A stretch of 64,000 nt of DNA, taken from NCBI RefSeq assembly GCF_005938645.2, contig NZ_CP042171.1, forward strand, positions 3,100,001 to 3,164,000, given 5' to 3'. This document shows positions 52,827 through 62,855 of the stretch, piece by piece (the stretch's first letter is position 1; every line of letters begins with the position of its first letter). The position numbers and the translations under genes were made by a program. The notes beneath the pieces are model-generated. The model did not search any database and was not told where the DNA came from. It worked only from the letters and a program-made list of their open reading frames with translations. The stretch is from Pedobacter sp. KBS0701 (lineage in GTDB: Bacteria; Bacteroidota; Bacteroidia; Sphingobacteriales; Sphingobacteriaceae).

Positions 52827-53694
52827 GTGATATAGGGATTAATATGCGCGCATTTGTGGTATAAATATTGAACCTGTCTTCCCGAAGAAAGCCCAAAAGG
52901 GTTATTCCAAATTCCGAAGCCAGTTCTACAGCAAGGCTGGAGGGTGCACCAATGGCGGCCACAGTGGAAATACCTGCCATGGCCGCTTTTTGAATCAACT
53001 CAAAACTGGCCCTGCCGCTTAAAAGTAATATACGTTGGTTTAAAGGGAGCAGATCATTAGCCAGTGCTGCACCGATCAATTTATCTAAAGCATTATGTCG
53101 GCCAACATCCTCCCGGAGCAATAACAACTCGCCTTTCATCGTAAAAAGGCCTGATGCATGAATGCCCCCGGTTGCTGCAAAATTCTGTTGGGCAGCCCTG
53201 AGTTGGTCGGGCAGTTTATACAACACCTCCGGCAACAAAGTCATTTCCTGCTGATCAGCGTAATTCGAATAAGGGCTTACGGTTCTGATCGCTGCGATAG
53301 AGCCTTTGCCGCAAACCCCGCAGCTCGAGGTGGTGTAAAAGTTACGGTCAGCTTGTAAAAGATCAGGGATAAAACCTTCGTTTAATTCCACACCCACAAT
53401 ATTTTCCTTATTAAGTTCGCATGGCATGGCCAAATGGCTTATATTTTTCACCTGATCCTTGCCGGAGATAATGCCCTCAGTAAATAAAAAACCAAGTGCA
53501 AGCTCTAAATCCTGACCAGGGGTCCGCATGGTTACCGAGATGTTTTTTTGCACCCGGTTATTTTCCGAACCATATATCAGCCTGATTTCCAGGGGTTCTT
53601 CAACCGAAAGTACATCAAGCGCTGATGCGGTAATAACACCTGAAACTTTTCTCACAGGTATTTGCCTGATGGATAACGACGGGATATCTCTCAT
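52816..53694 (-). CDS. fdhD: Formate dehydrogenase accessory sulfurtransferase FdhD
   Basis: The 292-residue protein has the FdhD marks: the sulfur-transfer Cys in SSCGVCGKGSI near residues 122-132, AATGGIHASGLF near 172, REDVGRHNALDKLIGA near 195-210, and LSGRASFELIQKAAMAGI near 226-243. FdhD moves sulfur from a cysteine desulfurase to the molybdenum cofactor of formate-dehydrogenase-type enzymes and is needed for their activity. It is first in the operon with the DUF7009 protein and the YdeP-type enzyme, the likely client. Key residues are intact. Confidence 0.95.
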   Translation of the reverse strand: MRDIPSLSIRQIPVRKVSGVITASALDVLSVEEPLEIRLIYGSENNRVQKNISVTMRTPGQDLELALGFLFTEGIISGKDQVKNISHLAMPCELNKENIVGVELNEGFIPDLLQADRNFYTTSSCGVCGKGSIAAIRTVSPYSNYADQQEMTLLPEVLYKLPDQLRAAQQNFAATGGIHASGLFTMKGELLLLREDVGRHNALDKLIGAALANDLLPLNQRILLLSGRASFELIQKAAMAGISTVAAIGAPSSLAVELASEFGITLLGFLREDRFNIYTTNARILIPISHEN

Positions 53695-54505
53695 AAATAT
53701 ATTGGTAAATCAGAAAAAAAATTAACAGCCTGTTTAAAATTACATAAAATTTATTTCGTTTGTCAGTCTGAGTGTAGTCAAAGATCATTTCAACGCATTA
53801 ATAAAGCAATCAACTAAGCTATCAATGATAGATTCCAATAGAATGGTCGTCATCTCAACCGGAGCAACTCGAAGTGGAGAGCTCTATCAAGAACAGATTT
53901 TGCTTCGCAGAGCCTTCGGGTTCTCCACTGCGGTCGAAACGCCCCCCTTGCATATCTGTCATCAGCCCTCCTATGTATTTGAAAAACTCCAACCTCTACT
54001 ATTGACAGATCTTATAAGAAAGGTGGTCATTGCGAGGCACGAAGCAATCTTAAAGCGCACGCTGATAGCGATCGTTGTAAGATTGCTTCACAGAAAATCG
54101 GGGCAGGCTGCCGGCTGCAAAAGCCTTCTCGCATCCAATAGCTATCGCATGAAGATTCCTCGCCGGAACATAGCAATAGAACCTTCTCTCACTTATATTG
54201 CTTTTTATACAATAAATTATCCATCTTGTAACCGCAAAAAGCCATTGATATTTTTTATAAATTTAACCAGATTCTAAATATAATGATTTGAAAAGAAAGC
54301 TATCCTGCTGCTTTTAAGATTTTGCTGCTAATCGGATACCTAAGCTACAATCAGTATATCTTCACCGGATCCCGGCGGTTTATGATCCCGGCCAGTTTAT
54401 ATTTAGTAAAAAAGAGAATTAGCACTTCAAGCCAAACTAAAAACGGAGCGGTCATCCAACCAGCTCCGTCTGTCGTCATCCAAAACGAATAGCAAATGCT
54501 ACCTT
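53695..54505. other. Intergenic region dominated by decayed repeats
   Basis: About 810 bp without a supported gene. A 150-codon open frame at 53825-54277 runs through repeats and has repeat-derived codons only. The region holds a GTCTGAGTGTAGTC segment near 53763, a GTGGAG/CTCCAC foldback near 53873-53929, and a GTCATTGCGAGG foldback at 54026-54170. The last 200 bp show nothing I can name. Confidence 0.55.
54026..54170. repeat. GTCATTGCGAGG foldback repeat, third copy with an insertion
   Basis: GTCATTGCGAGG, GAAGCAATCTT, AAGATTGCTTC, GGCTGCAAAAGCCTTCTCGC and GATTCCTCGCCGGAAC occur in order. Between them lies an extra GATAGCTATCGC palindrome near 54140. The last blocks are shared with the copy at 18404-18513. 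Confidence 0.6.
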
Positions 54506-56788
54506 TTACTTTTTATTATTCGAACTGTCTTGTTCGATAAAATATTTTGCAAAATAGGCCCGCATGCGTTTTTCAAAATACAGTTTTGCAGGCCCCTCGT
54601 AATGGTGATCCTGCCCCGGCAGCACCATGAGGTCAAAATCTTTATCGGCCTTGATGAGCGCATCGACCATCCGGTAAGTATTTGCCGGATTTACATTTTC
54701 ATCCACTTCGCCGGTTACCAGCATTAAATGGCCTTTCAGATTTTTGGCCAGATCTTCATTGATAGGCATTTTCTTTTCCAGCCCTTGGTAAGTTTCGCCC
54801 CAGGTGCGACTATATATCCTATTGTCGTGATTACCTGATGAGGCAACCCCGACTTTATAAAAATCAGGATATTTACACATGGCTGCAACGGTCATCATAC
54901 CTCCGCCCGAATGGCCGAAGATTCCGACTTTGTTCATATCCATAAAGGGATGTTGTTTGGCCAGTTGCTCCAGTGCATATTGATCATCCTCGATAGCGTA
55001 ATCGCGAAGATTACCATAACCATATTTATAATAGCCGGCATTGCGGATGGGCGAACCTCCCCTATGCCCAACGGCCACCACGATGAATCCCATCTGCGCC
55101 AAAGCAGCATTATTATATTTATCCAGCACAGTAAAATCGTTCCAAACGGTTTCAATCTGCGGCCCCGGGTAAACCTGCGAGATGACCGGATATTTTTTAG
55201 CCGGATCAAAATCGAAAGGCTTCCAGATTAATCCATACAGATCGGTTATGCCATCTTTAGCTTTTACGGTGAAAGATTCTGCATTTTTCCAGCCATAGCC
55301 ATAGAGGTTACTTACATTTGGCTTTAATACTTCAGAAATGGTTTTACCGTCAATTCTACGCAGCACGGTTACTGGCGCCAGATCGATACGGGAATAGTTA
55401 TCTACAAAATACTTCCTATCCGGCGAAACTGCAACCTGGTGGGTCGCATTTTCAGGGGTAAGCAACTGTTCGTTTTTACCGTTTAAAGCCTCCTTGTACA
55501 ATAGGGCATAATAGGGATTAATGTTGCGCTGCTTGCCATAACCGTAGAGGTAAAGATTGCCCTTGGCGGTATCGATAGCCATGATTTTTCCGGCTGTAAA
55601 ATTGCCCTGGGTAATGCGGTTGAGCAAATGGCCCTCGCCGTCGTAACGGTAGTATTGGCCCCAACCCGTTCGGTCACTCCACCAGATAATTTCCTTTCCA
55701 CCTTTTATAATAGAAACATTAAAAAAATCTTCGTTAATAAAGGGCTTGCTGATTTCATGAATAATGGAGCGGACTTTTCCGGTAGCGAGGTCTACTGCAC
55801 AAAGTTCCATTTCATCCCTGCTGCGCTTTCGTCTGATCACAAAAACTTCCTTTGTATTGCCCTGGGCTTCGCATACTTCCAACTGCTGATCCGGCCAGCG
55901 TTTCAGGTCTGCCTTTTTAAAAGAACCGTTTCCGGCATCGCCAATATAAAGTTCATACTGTGCTACATCCTTATCGCCCGGCAATTCATATTTATAGGTA
56001 GATATCCGGGGTCTTGGCGTTATCGCCGAGCTGATTACAGATAGGGTAGCTACTTTCCTGGTATCTACACGTAATGCATAAAAATAGTTGGCACCTAACC
56101 ATTTTGCATTAGAAGGATAACTTTTATCTGTAGTGTATGTGCCCTTTTCATCTACACAAAATGAGAAATAAGGTTCAGCATCAAAACTCAACTGAAGTTC
56201 ATTTTTCTTATCGGAGGTTGCAGCGAGGTACAAATTATGTGCTTTGCTGTAAAGCGCCCATTTGCCATCTGCAGAAACACCAAAACCGGCTATTTTTTTT
56301 AGTGGTGCTTTGTTAAGCTGTAAGGTTAGTTTTTTGGTTTCGTAGTTATAGTCATAAGTTTTTGTGCCATATTTTATGAGAACCGTTTTTTCATCTTCCG
56401 AAAAATTAGCCCAATAAATCACTTCTTTTTCTTCCACCATTTGCCCGGTGAATGCTTTTAATTGCTTCCGTATTTCAGGTTTATCAAACAAGGCCTGCTT
56501 TTTTCCTGTAGCTAAATTTACAATGTAGTGCGTATTCTTTTTGCCGGGAGCGACAAGAGAATCGCCAGACAAATACGGTTGTTTACCATTTAAAGCAGGC
56601 TCATCGGCCACAAACCAAAAATACCTGCCATTTTTAAGAAAGAATGGAATCACCTTAGTGGTACCAATCAGCTTACTTAAATTGGGCGCATCAAATTTTT
56701 GCGCAGCTTTATAATTAGCCTGCTGTGCAACTGCCGCTGCACTGCAAACCAACCATAAGAAAATTAAACTAATTGGCTTTTTGTGCAT
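54506..56788 (-). CDS. S9-family peptidase (dipeptidyl-peptidase IV-like)
   Basis: The 760-residue exported peptidase has a signal peptide (cut after VAQ near 22), an N-terminal eight-bladed propeller and a C-terminal alpha/beta hydrolase domain. The triad is visible: Ser in GHSGGGMM near residue 624, Asp in VTGEVDENV near 700, and His in GQDHHYEG near 733. S9B enzymes remove dipeptides from peptides after Pro or Ala; specificity is unknown here. It is the last gene of a six-gene or longer operon of exported proteases and a SusD lipoprotein, and overlaps the thioredoxin-fold gene by 20 bp. Confidence 0.92.
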   Translation of the reverse strand: MHKKPISLIFLWLVCSAAAVAQQANYKAAQKFDAPNLSKLIGTTKVIPFFLKNGRYFWFVADEPALNGKQPYLSGDSLVAPGKKNTHYIVNLATGKKQALFDKPEIRKQLKAFTGQMVEEKEVIYWANFSEDEKTVLIKYGTKTYDYNYETKKLTLQLNKAPLKKIAGFGVSADGKWALYSKAHNLYLAATSDKKNELQLSFDAEPYFSFCVDEKGTYTTDKSYPSNAKWLGANYFYALRVDTRKVATLSVISSAITPRPRISTYKYELPGDKDVAQYELYIGDAGNGSFKKADLKRWPDQQLEVCEAQGNTKEVFVIRRKRSRDEMELCAVDLATGKVRSIIHEISKPFINEDFFNVSIIKGGKEIIWWSDRTGWGQYYRYDGEGHLLNRITQGNFTAGKIMAIDTAKGNLYLYGYGKQRNINPYYALLYKEALNGKNEQLLTPENATHQVAVSPDRKYFVDNYSRIDLAPVTVLRRIDGKTISEVLKPNVSNLYGYGWKNAESFTVKAKDGITDLYGLIWKPFDFDPAKKYPVISQVYPGPQIETVWNDFTVLDKYNNAALAQMGFIVVAVGHRGGSPIRNAGYYKYGYGNLRDYAIEDDQYALEQLAKQHPFMDMNKVGIFGHSGGGMMTVAAMCKYPDFYKVGVASSGNHDNRIYSRTWGETYQGLEKKMPINEDLAKNLKGHLMLVTGEVDENVNPANTYRMVDALIKADKDFDLMVLPGQDHHYEGPAKLYFEKRMRAYFAKYFIEQDSSNNKK

Positions 56789-57896
56789 ATCTCTCTTTCA
56801 TGGACTTAAATAAACTTACTAAATAAGGATTACTTGAAGTTCTGGTGATTTCATCTGAAAGCTCGGCTATCTTTGGAAATGTATAACCTTTAGTACTTTT
56901 GGCAAACGTAACATAGTCAAATAAGATATGACGGTTGTCTTCAGAGAAAGAACCTAAATTTTTCAGAAACAAATTGGTAACTTCATCAATGTTTTTCTCT
57001 CCCGCGGCAATGGCAATATCCATCATCACCAACAATTGTTTTTTATCGGGCATTTCGGTATTGCGAATTTGCGCTTTATAGCGTTCGTAATCATTTTTAT
57101 TGAAAGGTTTTACTTTAACATAAAAACCATTTAAAGTCCACGATGCAATTTGTCTGTATACCGAAGAAAGCTTTTGATCAACAGTATCTTTGGTGTTTTT
57201 GCCAACAAAATCTCTCCAATGTGTGGCCAGGTATTCGAAGTTAGGGCTTGAGAAATCAGAAAGGTACATGGTGTAGCGGTTTTGACCAAACAGGAACCAG
57301 TTTTCGGGACTGGCTTTTTGCTGGGGTGTTAAACTGGCCATCAGCTCGTCATTCAATTCTTTTGCTCTTGATTTTTCCATCACCTTAATTTTATGCCTGA
57401 TGTATGCTCTCATCAGCTCTGGTGTGCGCTCTCCACTTTCGTAACGGGCGTTTAAATTAGCTTCGTCATTGTTGGCCGTTAATCCTTTATTTGCATTGGC
57501 TATGAAATCTTTCGCAGACATGCCGCCCACAAATTTATTCTTTGTTTTTCCTTCAGTATCTAAAATGAGGTAGGATGGATAAGCCTCAATGGTATACATT
57601 TTTTTAACCGATGGGCCCTCTCCCTTTTCCATATCTACTTTGATGTTGATGAAGTTTTCATTATAAAAATCGGCAACACTGTCCTGGGTAAATATATTGG
57701 CCTCCATTTGCTTGCATGGAATACACCAGGTGGTAAAACAATCTACAAAAACCGATTTATTTTCACTTTTGGCCTTCGCCAAAGCTTCTTTGAGGTTTAG
57801 CTTTTCAAAATGGATTTCTTTTTTCTGGGCGCTTACAGCCAGGCTTAAAAAAAGCATGGTTACTGCAACACTAATTCTTCTCATATTATCTGGCAT
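56769..57896 (-). CDS. Exported thioredoxin-fold protein
   Basis: This 375-residue protein (or 371 from the ATG at 57884) has a signal peptide (RRISVAVTMLFLSLAVSAQ). The thioredoxin domain (about 25-150) has WCIPCKQME near residue 57 and the cis-Pro in AYPSYLIL near 105. The C-terminal half is helical and of unknown fold. It probably reduces or isomerises disulfides in the periplasm. It overlaps the preceding degenerate metalloprotease gene by 11 bp and the S9 peptidase by 20 bp, so it may help unfold disulfide-containing proteins for the proteases; this is inference. Confidence 0.88.
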   Translation of the reverse strand: MPDNMRRISVAVTMLFLSLAVSAQKKEIHFEKLNLKEALAKAKSENKSVFVDCFTTWCIPCKQMEANIFTQDSVADFYNENFINIKVDMEKGEGPSVKKMYTIEAYPSYLILDTEGKTKNKFVGGMSAKDFIANANKGLTANNDEANLNARYESGERTPELMRAYIRHKIKVMEKSRAKELNDELMASLTPQQKASPENWFLFGQNRYTMYLSDFSSPNFEYLATHWRDFVGKNTKDTVDQKLSSVYRQIASWTLNGFYVKVKPFNKNDYERYKAQIRNTEMPDKKQLLVMMDIAIAAGEKNIDEVTNLFLKNLGSFSEDNRHILFDYVTFAKSTKGYTFPKIAELSDEITRTSSNPYLVSLFKSMKERYAQKAN

Positions 57897-60225
57897 TAGG
57901 TTCGTTATTCATTAACATCTTCATTAATTGAAAATGCTCCTTTGTTAAAGCATCATTATGGGTATTGGCCACCTGGTTAATGTGTTTACTTAAAGAAATA
58001 CGGTAAGCATTTAAAACAATACCGATATCGCTTAAACCAGCATCGATTTTGTTTTTTGAAATTAAAGTCAGCAGGTTTTTGAGGTAGTTATATTGAATAT
58101 TGCGCTGATAAGTGCTTAATGCAGTATTCGGGTTAAAATCTAAAAAGATATAATGATCGACCTGACTAAACAAGTCTTTCGTACCAAAAACATTTTTTTC
58201 TCCAGAATTTTCAGCTTCCAGAAGATTACTAAGCAAATCGGCAGTGGTAAGGTAATTGATAATTTTATTTGAAGTTTTTGAAACCAGTGTTTCGGTATTG
58301 GAGCCATCCATGGATTGTGCCCTGTCGTTTCTTGTCCATGCCGGCACTTCTTTTAACACATTTTGATATAAAAATTCGAAGGTGGCCAATTGCCTTGCCT
58401 TTGGCACATAAACGGCTGGTATACTGTTGTAACCCTTCATCACCACAAAACGTTGTTTACCCCCAATATTAGGTAAAACACTGGTGGCATACTGATCATA
58501 GGACATGATGAAATTGGCAGCAAGCAACATATAAGTCCCCCAGGTATCATCATTCATTTTGGACGCAATACCTTCCAGTTTCGGGTAAAAAGCTTTCAGG
58601 CGGTTAATGCCAATTTGCGCGGCTTCGATATTTTGCGATGATAAATCATTGGCCTGTGCATAAGGGTTGTTTTTATCTTCTGCCGAGTAGTAAAGTGCCG
58701 GATTTATCTTACCATCCTTTAAAAAGGTGGCTCCGTTGATCCCATCCTGAAACTGACGATAAGCCCAGTTGATCGCCAAATGATCATAAGCACCTAGCTG
58801 TGGTAAAAACAGTTTGCTATTGAATGCTTTTGATACAGGCGTCATCAAATAGTTAAACTCTAAATTATCGGTAATTGAGGAAGTAAATCCATGTTGCGCT
58901 ACCCACTTTGGATCGCTTACCTGCTGCACATTATATGCAGTACTCGCAGCGTAATTAGGAAGCATTCCTAAAACTTCAGCCATGGCCTGGCTAACTTTAA
59001 ATTTCAGAATATCCTGACGTACAGCTGGCGAAGAAGCATCCTTCTGGATACGTGGATCGTAAGCCCCGCATTGAACGAAATACTTTTGAAGCAGATCATC
59101 AATCATTAAATCACTAAGTGTTACTTTAGCTGTTTTTATTTCTGCTGTGCGTGGGTCTTCTACCAGATCTACAACTGCTTTTGGGGTTACCCCTGCCCAG
59201 GCTATTAATACGCTACCTTCTTCCATGGCCACCGGTTTACCGTTTTCAGGTAAAATAACCTTTATCGCGTTTTTAAATCCGGCACTTTCAAAACACTTAT
59301 TCCAGGCCAAAACCCCATCTTTAACGGCATTGATAAAAAACTGCGGTACTGATGAGTGCAAATAAACCATTATAGGTTGCTGAGGCTCTACCAGATTACC
59401 CGCTTTATAACGGGCAGCGTCTTGTGGTTTTACCAGTAAGTTCCACTTTTTTATGATAGTAACTTTTTTTGCTGCATAACCGGCTAACCCAAAATCAGTA
59501 AACTGGCGGGTATCAAACCCGATACGTTTGTCGGCTGGTTTGATGGGCATCTGCGCTTCTGAAAGCTGCTGTAGCAACAGACCAAATTGCATGGTATTGG
59601 GCTGGTCTAAGGTTTTGCCATTATAATCACGTCCGGCATTGTTCTGGGTTCTGAGCACATTAAAAAAAACACCGTTTTTAACCGCTTCAACCTGTTCAAC
59701 ACCCGATCTGCCCGGATCTGGATTGGCCATAAGATTGTAGTTTTTGAAAGAAAAAAGTTCACCTCCTTCAATCAGTTGTCTGGTGATATCAATAATCACA
59801 CTACCGGTATCTTTACCTAGAGCTTCTATTTTAAATGTAAAGCTAATGGGTTCGAGGATTGAGCCACTCAACAGGTTAGACATGGGTGCGTTATTCACAG
59901 CCTGTTCGCTATAATTATTTCTGGTTACATACAGGTTTTCTCCCTGGCCTTTCACAAACCTGAGGATACCTGATGATTTTGAGACAGCGGAAGAACCGAA
60001 ACGAATATCTCCGGCTACCAGAATATCTTTATTCAATTGGTTTGGCCCAATCTGCAGGTAATATTTTTCATCCGCCTGGTAAACGGGAAATGTACCCGCT
60101 ACCACCTGCTTTTTATCTTTGATAAATTTCTCGAAATCTAGTGAAGTACTTTGTTTTGGTTGCTGGGCTACCACTGTAAAAGTAATGGCCAAAGCCAGCA
60201 ATACCATTGTTAATATTTTTTTCAT
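57886..60225 (-). CDS. DUF5117-type metalloprotease homologue lacking the zinc site
   Basis: The protein has 779 residues from the ATG at 60225 (60234 also possible), with a signal peptide (MKKILTMVLLALAITFTVVAQ in broken form). It is a full-length paralogue of the next gene upstream, with shared landmarks such as the VEDPRT/IDPRS segment and the NLEFNYLM/YLRFNYVV segment. Where the paralogue has HEVGHTLGLRH, this one reads QAMAEVLGMLP (residues 413-423). All three zinc histidines and the catalytic Glu are gone. It is probably a non-proteolytic partner, for example substrate-binding or regulatory. The rest of the protein is intact, so it is not a decaying pseudogene. Confidence 0.87.
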   Translation of the reverse strand: MKKILTMVLLALAITFTVVAQQPKQSTSLDFEKFIKDKKQVVAGTFPVYQADEKYYLQIGPNQLNKDILVAGDIRFGSSAVSKSSGILRFVKGQGENLYVTRNNYSEQAVNNAPMSNLLSGSILEPISFTFKIEALGKDTGSVIIDITRQLIEGGELFSFKNYNLMANPDPGRSGVEQVEAVKNGVFFNVLRTQNNAGRDYNGKTLDQPNTMQFGLLLQQLSEAQMPIKPADKRIGFDTRQFTDFGLAGYAAKKVTIIKKWNLLVKPQDAARYKAGNLVEPQQPIMVYLHSSVPQFFINAVKDGVLAWNKCFESAGFKNAIKVILPENGKPVAMEEGSVLIAWAGVTPKAVVDLVEDPRTAEIKTAKVTLSDLMIDDLLQKYFVQCGAYDPRIQKDASSPAVRQDILKFKVSQAMAEVLGMLPNYAASTAYNVQQVSDPKWVAQHGFTSSITDNLEFNYLMTPVSKAFNSKLFLPQLGAYDHLAINWAYRQFQDGINGATFLKDGKINPALYYSAEDKNNPYAQANDLSSQNIEAAQIGINRLKAFYPKLEGIASKMNDDTWGTYMLLAANFIMSYDQYATSVLPNIGGKQRFVVMKGYNSIPAVYVPKARQLATFEFLYQNVLKEVPAWTRNDRAQSMDGSNTETLVSKTSNKIINYLTTADLLSNLLEAENSGEKNVFGTKDLFSQVDHYIFLDFNPNTALSTYQRNIQYNYLKNLLTLISKNKIDAGLSDIGIVLNAYRISLSKHINQVANTHNDALTKEHFQLMKMLMNNEPNAR

Positions 60226-60324
60226 CCGTATCATTCTGCTTTTTAATGAAGATGAAGCCACCATCATGATCAATTTTTTTTTAAATCATTGACGCTCCAT
60301 CTGTTTATTTATATTGGCACTGTA

Positions 60325-62784
60325 CTAACTTGCAGGTTTGCTCTCCTGCCATTGCTTTATCAATTCTGAAATGGCCCTCAAATGATCTTTTGACAGGTAA
60401 TCGGTTTTGAGCTGTTGAGCGGCATCACAGGCTTTTTTAATTTTATCCAGTTGCAGTTTCATCAAAATAGCTTCATTATTTCCAAAACTTGCCGGGTTAT
60501 ATACCGAACCTAAAAGTTTGTTAATGTAATTCCGCTGCAACATTCTACGGTAATCGGAAATAGGTGCTGCCAAGCCCACATCGCCAAAAATGCCCTGATA
60601 TAAGTCATCAAAAAACTCGTTAAGCGTATAAGGGTTTTGTCCTGTAATACGTTCGTTCTTCGAGATGGCAGAAAACTTGTAAAAAACTTTTCCTAAAAAG
60701 GCTTCATAATCAGCCTGTACTTCACCATCAAATACAAATCTTGTTTTATCGGTTATATTTTTGGGAAACAACCAGGTAGGTTCCTGAAAGTAATATGTAT
60801 TGATAAAAGCCATAGCCTCTTTTTGCGTGGCACGGCCTACCGGCACGAAATTAGGTTTATCTTCTACCTTAAGCGCCTGATCGCCATACCTACCGCCAAT
60901 ATTTTTGACTACATGTGACAGGTATTCATTGTAACGGCTTGCAACAGAAGCGTGCATCCTTCTCATCATGCTGTAATTTTCGTCATCATCCTTCTCCAGC
61001 CAATCTTCCATATTATTCATGATGTATTTAAGATTTTTAATGCCTAAAGCACCGGCTTGCATGGCATTACTGCCCATATCTTCTGATTGTACGCGAGGAT
61101 CGGAAAAATCTCCTTCGGGGAAATAAAACAAACGTACATCTTTACGTTTCTCTGTCACCCAGTTTTTCAGAAATTCACCTTCTTTATAAGCATTGTTAGG
61201 TTCAGGAAAATATTTGTATCCCCATTCAATCGCAAATTCATCATAAACACCAATTTTAGGATGAAGTTCTTCAGCGGTAAAACCATCTTCTGGCTGTACT
61301 ACATAGTTAAATCTCAGGTAATCCATAATGGAAGCTCCAAAACCATTTTTGGCCACATAATCGCGTTTACGCACACTGTCTACATTGTAACTATGGCTCC
61401 CTGCAAAATCATGGCGAAGGCCTAAGGTATGGCCCACTTCGTGCGTGATTACGGTTTGTAACATACGCCCCATGATATCTTTTGCCAATGGAAGCTTACG
61501 ACCTCTCTGATCGATTGCAGAACACATCACAAAGTACCAGCGCTGCATTAAATCGGTAATGTTATGGAAAACGGCCACGTGCGAACTCAGAATTTGACCA
61601 GAGCGCGGATCAATCACCATCGGTCCGTAAGCATTTGCAGTAGTAGAGGGTTTATAAGAAATTACAGAATAATTAATGTTATCCATCGAAAAATCAGGAT
61701 CTTCTGCTGTGGTAGGTGCCATTTTAGCCACAATGGCATTTTTAAATCCTATTTTTTCAAAAACCTTTTGCCAGGCATCTACACCGGCAATAAAATATGG
61801 CTGTAAATATTCAGGTGTGTTCCTGTCTACATAAAAAACAATGGGTTTTGCAGGTTCAACCAGCTCACCACGCTTGTATTTTTCCACATCCTGTGGTTTA
61901 GGCTCTATTTTCCAACGGGTTGCCAAGCCACGCTCTTCCAGTTTAAGCGGATTGCTCGAATAATCATTCAATCCACGCGCAAAATAACCTACCCTTTTAT
62001 CAGCAAAACGCTGGCGCATAGGTATGGCCGGTAGCAGATACCAGCTTGCACCTACTTCCCATGCCGTTGGCCCGTTTTGGGGAACGCCCGGGTTTTCCTG
62101 TGGTTGCTGAGGTTCAACCGGTGCATCGCCCGAATTGGGCTTTTGGGTTAGCGCCCCCGGTAAATAATTACGCAATGAACGGAATACCAGGTTATTTTTA
62201 TAAACGGAGATGCCAGTTAATTTTGATAAGCCCGCCTGGTAAGGCCCCAGGCCTAATTCTTCTTTTGCACCACTTAACGATAAGATGGGCATGTCTGCAT
62301 TAATAGCCGGCGTAATATCAATCATCACCGCATCTGCATCTTTAGCAACCGGTGCAAAAGACATGATAATCGGCGTTGGCCTGGAGGTAATAGTATTATA
62401 AAAAATGCTGTTGGTTCTAGGTGCGTTATAAAACTGTGACTGTTCCATATTGATTGCACCTTTTTTATTCCTGTTAAATTTAAAGACGGCTTCGTGCACC
62501 ACGTCTCCTGCAAAGCCAAAACGCTTTCTCGAATCTCTGGCTACCTGTGCCGAACCTCTATTGATGACAATCATGGCCAGAATATCCCTGTTTAACAACG
62601 AATCCTTCAGTTCGAGGAAATACTTATCATTCTGCTGATAAATATTGAAAACACCTTTATACGAAATCGCATTCTGTTTTAGAAATGTGCTGATAGCCGG
62701 TGGCGATTGCGCTTCCTTTTGCGCCATTAAACTGGTGCTTAGGCAAAGATTACCCAGCAGCAACAACTTTTTTAATAGTTTCAT
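60325..62784 (-). CDS. DUF5117/DUF4953-type zinc-dependent metalloprotease, active copy
   Basis: The 819-residue exported protein has a signal peptide (MKLLKKLLLLGNLCLSTSLM, then AQ) and an N-terminal DUF5118/DUF5117 region. The metallopeptidase core has the extended zinc motif HEVGHTLGLRHD (His 448, Glu 449, His 452, His 458), followed by a DUF4953-like C-terminal part with IMDYLRFNYV as the likely Met-turn. This is a metzincin-like arrangement. It is probably periplasmic or surface-bound and breaks down proteins. It lies 71 bp behind an Mx1-type lipoprotein and 99 bp ahead of its inactive paralogue. Confidence 0.9.
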   Translation of the reverse strand: MKLLKKLLLLGNLCLSTSLMAQKEAQSPPAISTFLKQNAISYKGVFNIYQQNDKYFLELKDSLLNRDILAMIVINRGSAQVARDSRKRFGFAGDVVHEAVFKFNRNKKGAINMEQSQFYNAPRTNSIFYNTITSRPTPIIMSFAPVAKDADAVMIDITPAINADMPILSLSGAKEELGLGPYQAGLSKLTGISVYKNNLVFRSLRNYLPGALTQKPNSGDAPVEPQQPQENPGVPQNGPTAWEVGASWYLLPAIPMRQRFADKRVGYFARGLNDYSSNPLKLEERGLATRWKIEPKPQDVEKYKRGELVEPAKPIVFYVDRNTPEYLQPYFIAGVDAWQKVFEKIGFKNAIVAKMAPTTAEDPDFSMDNINYSVISYKPSTTANAYGPMVIDPRSGQILSSHVAVFHNITDLMQRWYFVMCSAIDQRGRKLPLAKDIMGRMLQTVITHEVGHTLGLRHDFAGSHSYNVDSVRKRDYVAKNGFGASIMDYLRFNYVVQPEDGFTAEELHPKIGVYDEFAIEWGYKYFPEPNNAYKEGEFLKNWVTEKRKDVRLFYFPEGDFSDPRVQSEDMGSNAMQAGALGIKNLKYIMNNMEDWLEKDDDENYSMMRRMHASVASRYNEYLSHVVKNIGGRYGDQALKVEDKPNFVPVGRATQKEAMAFINTYYFQEPTWLFPKNITDKTRFVFDGEVQADYEAFLGKVFYKFSAISKNERITGQNPYTLNEFFDDLYQGIFGDVGLAAPISDYRRMLQRNYINKLLGSVYNPASFGNNEAILMKLQLDKIKKACDAAQQLKTDYLSKDHLRAISELIKQWQESKPAS

Positions 62785-62855
62785 TCATTTTTGTTAAAAG
62801 CACTGCTTGTTATTTTTTTACAAACAGTGCTTAATTGATAATAGAGTTGGTTAGC

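Noticed and set aside
53825-54277. 150-codon open frame on the plus strand
   Set aside because: It runs through the decayed foldback repeats and its codons are repeat words; no protein feature or start context supports it.
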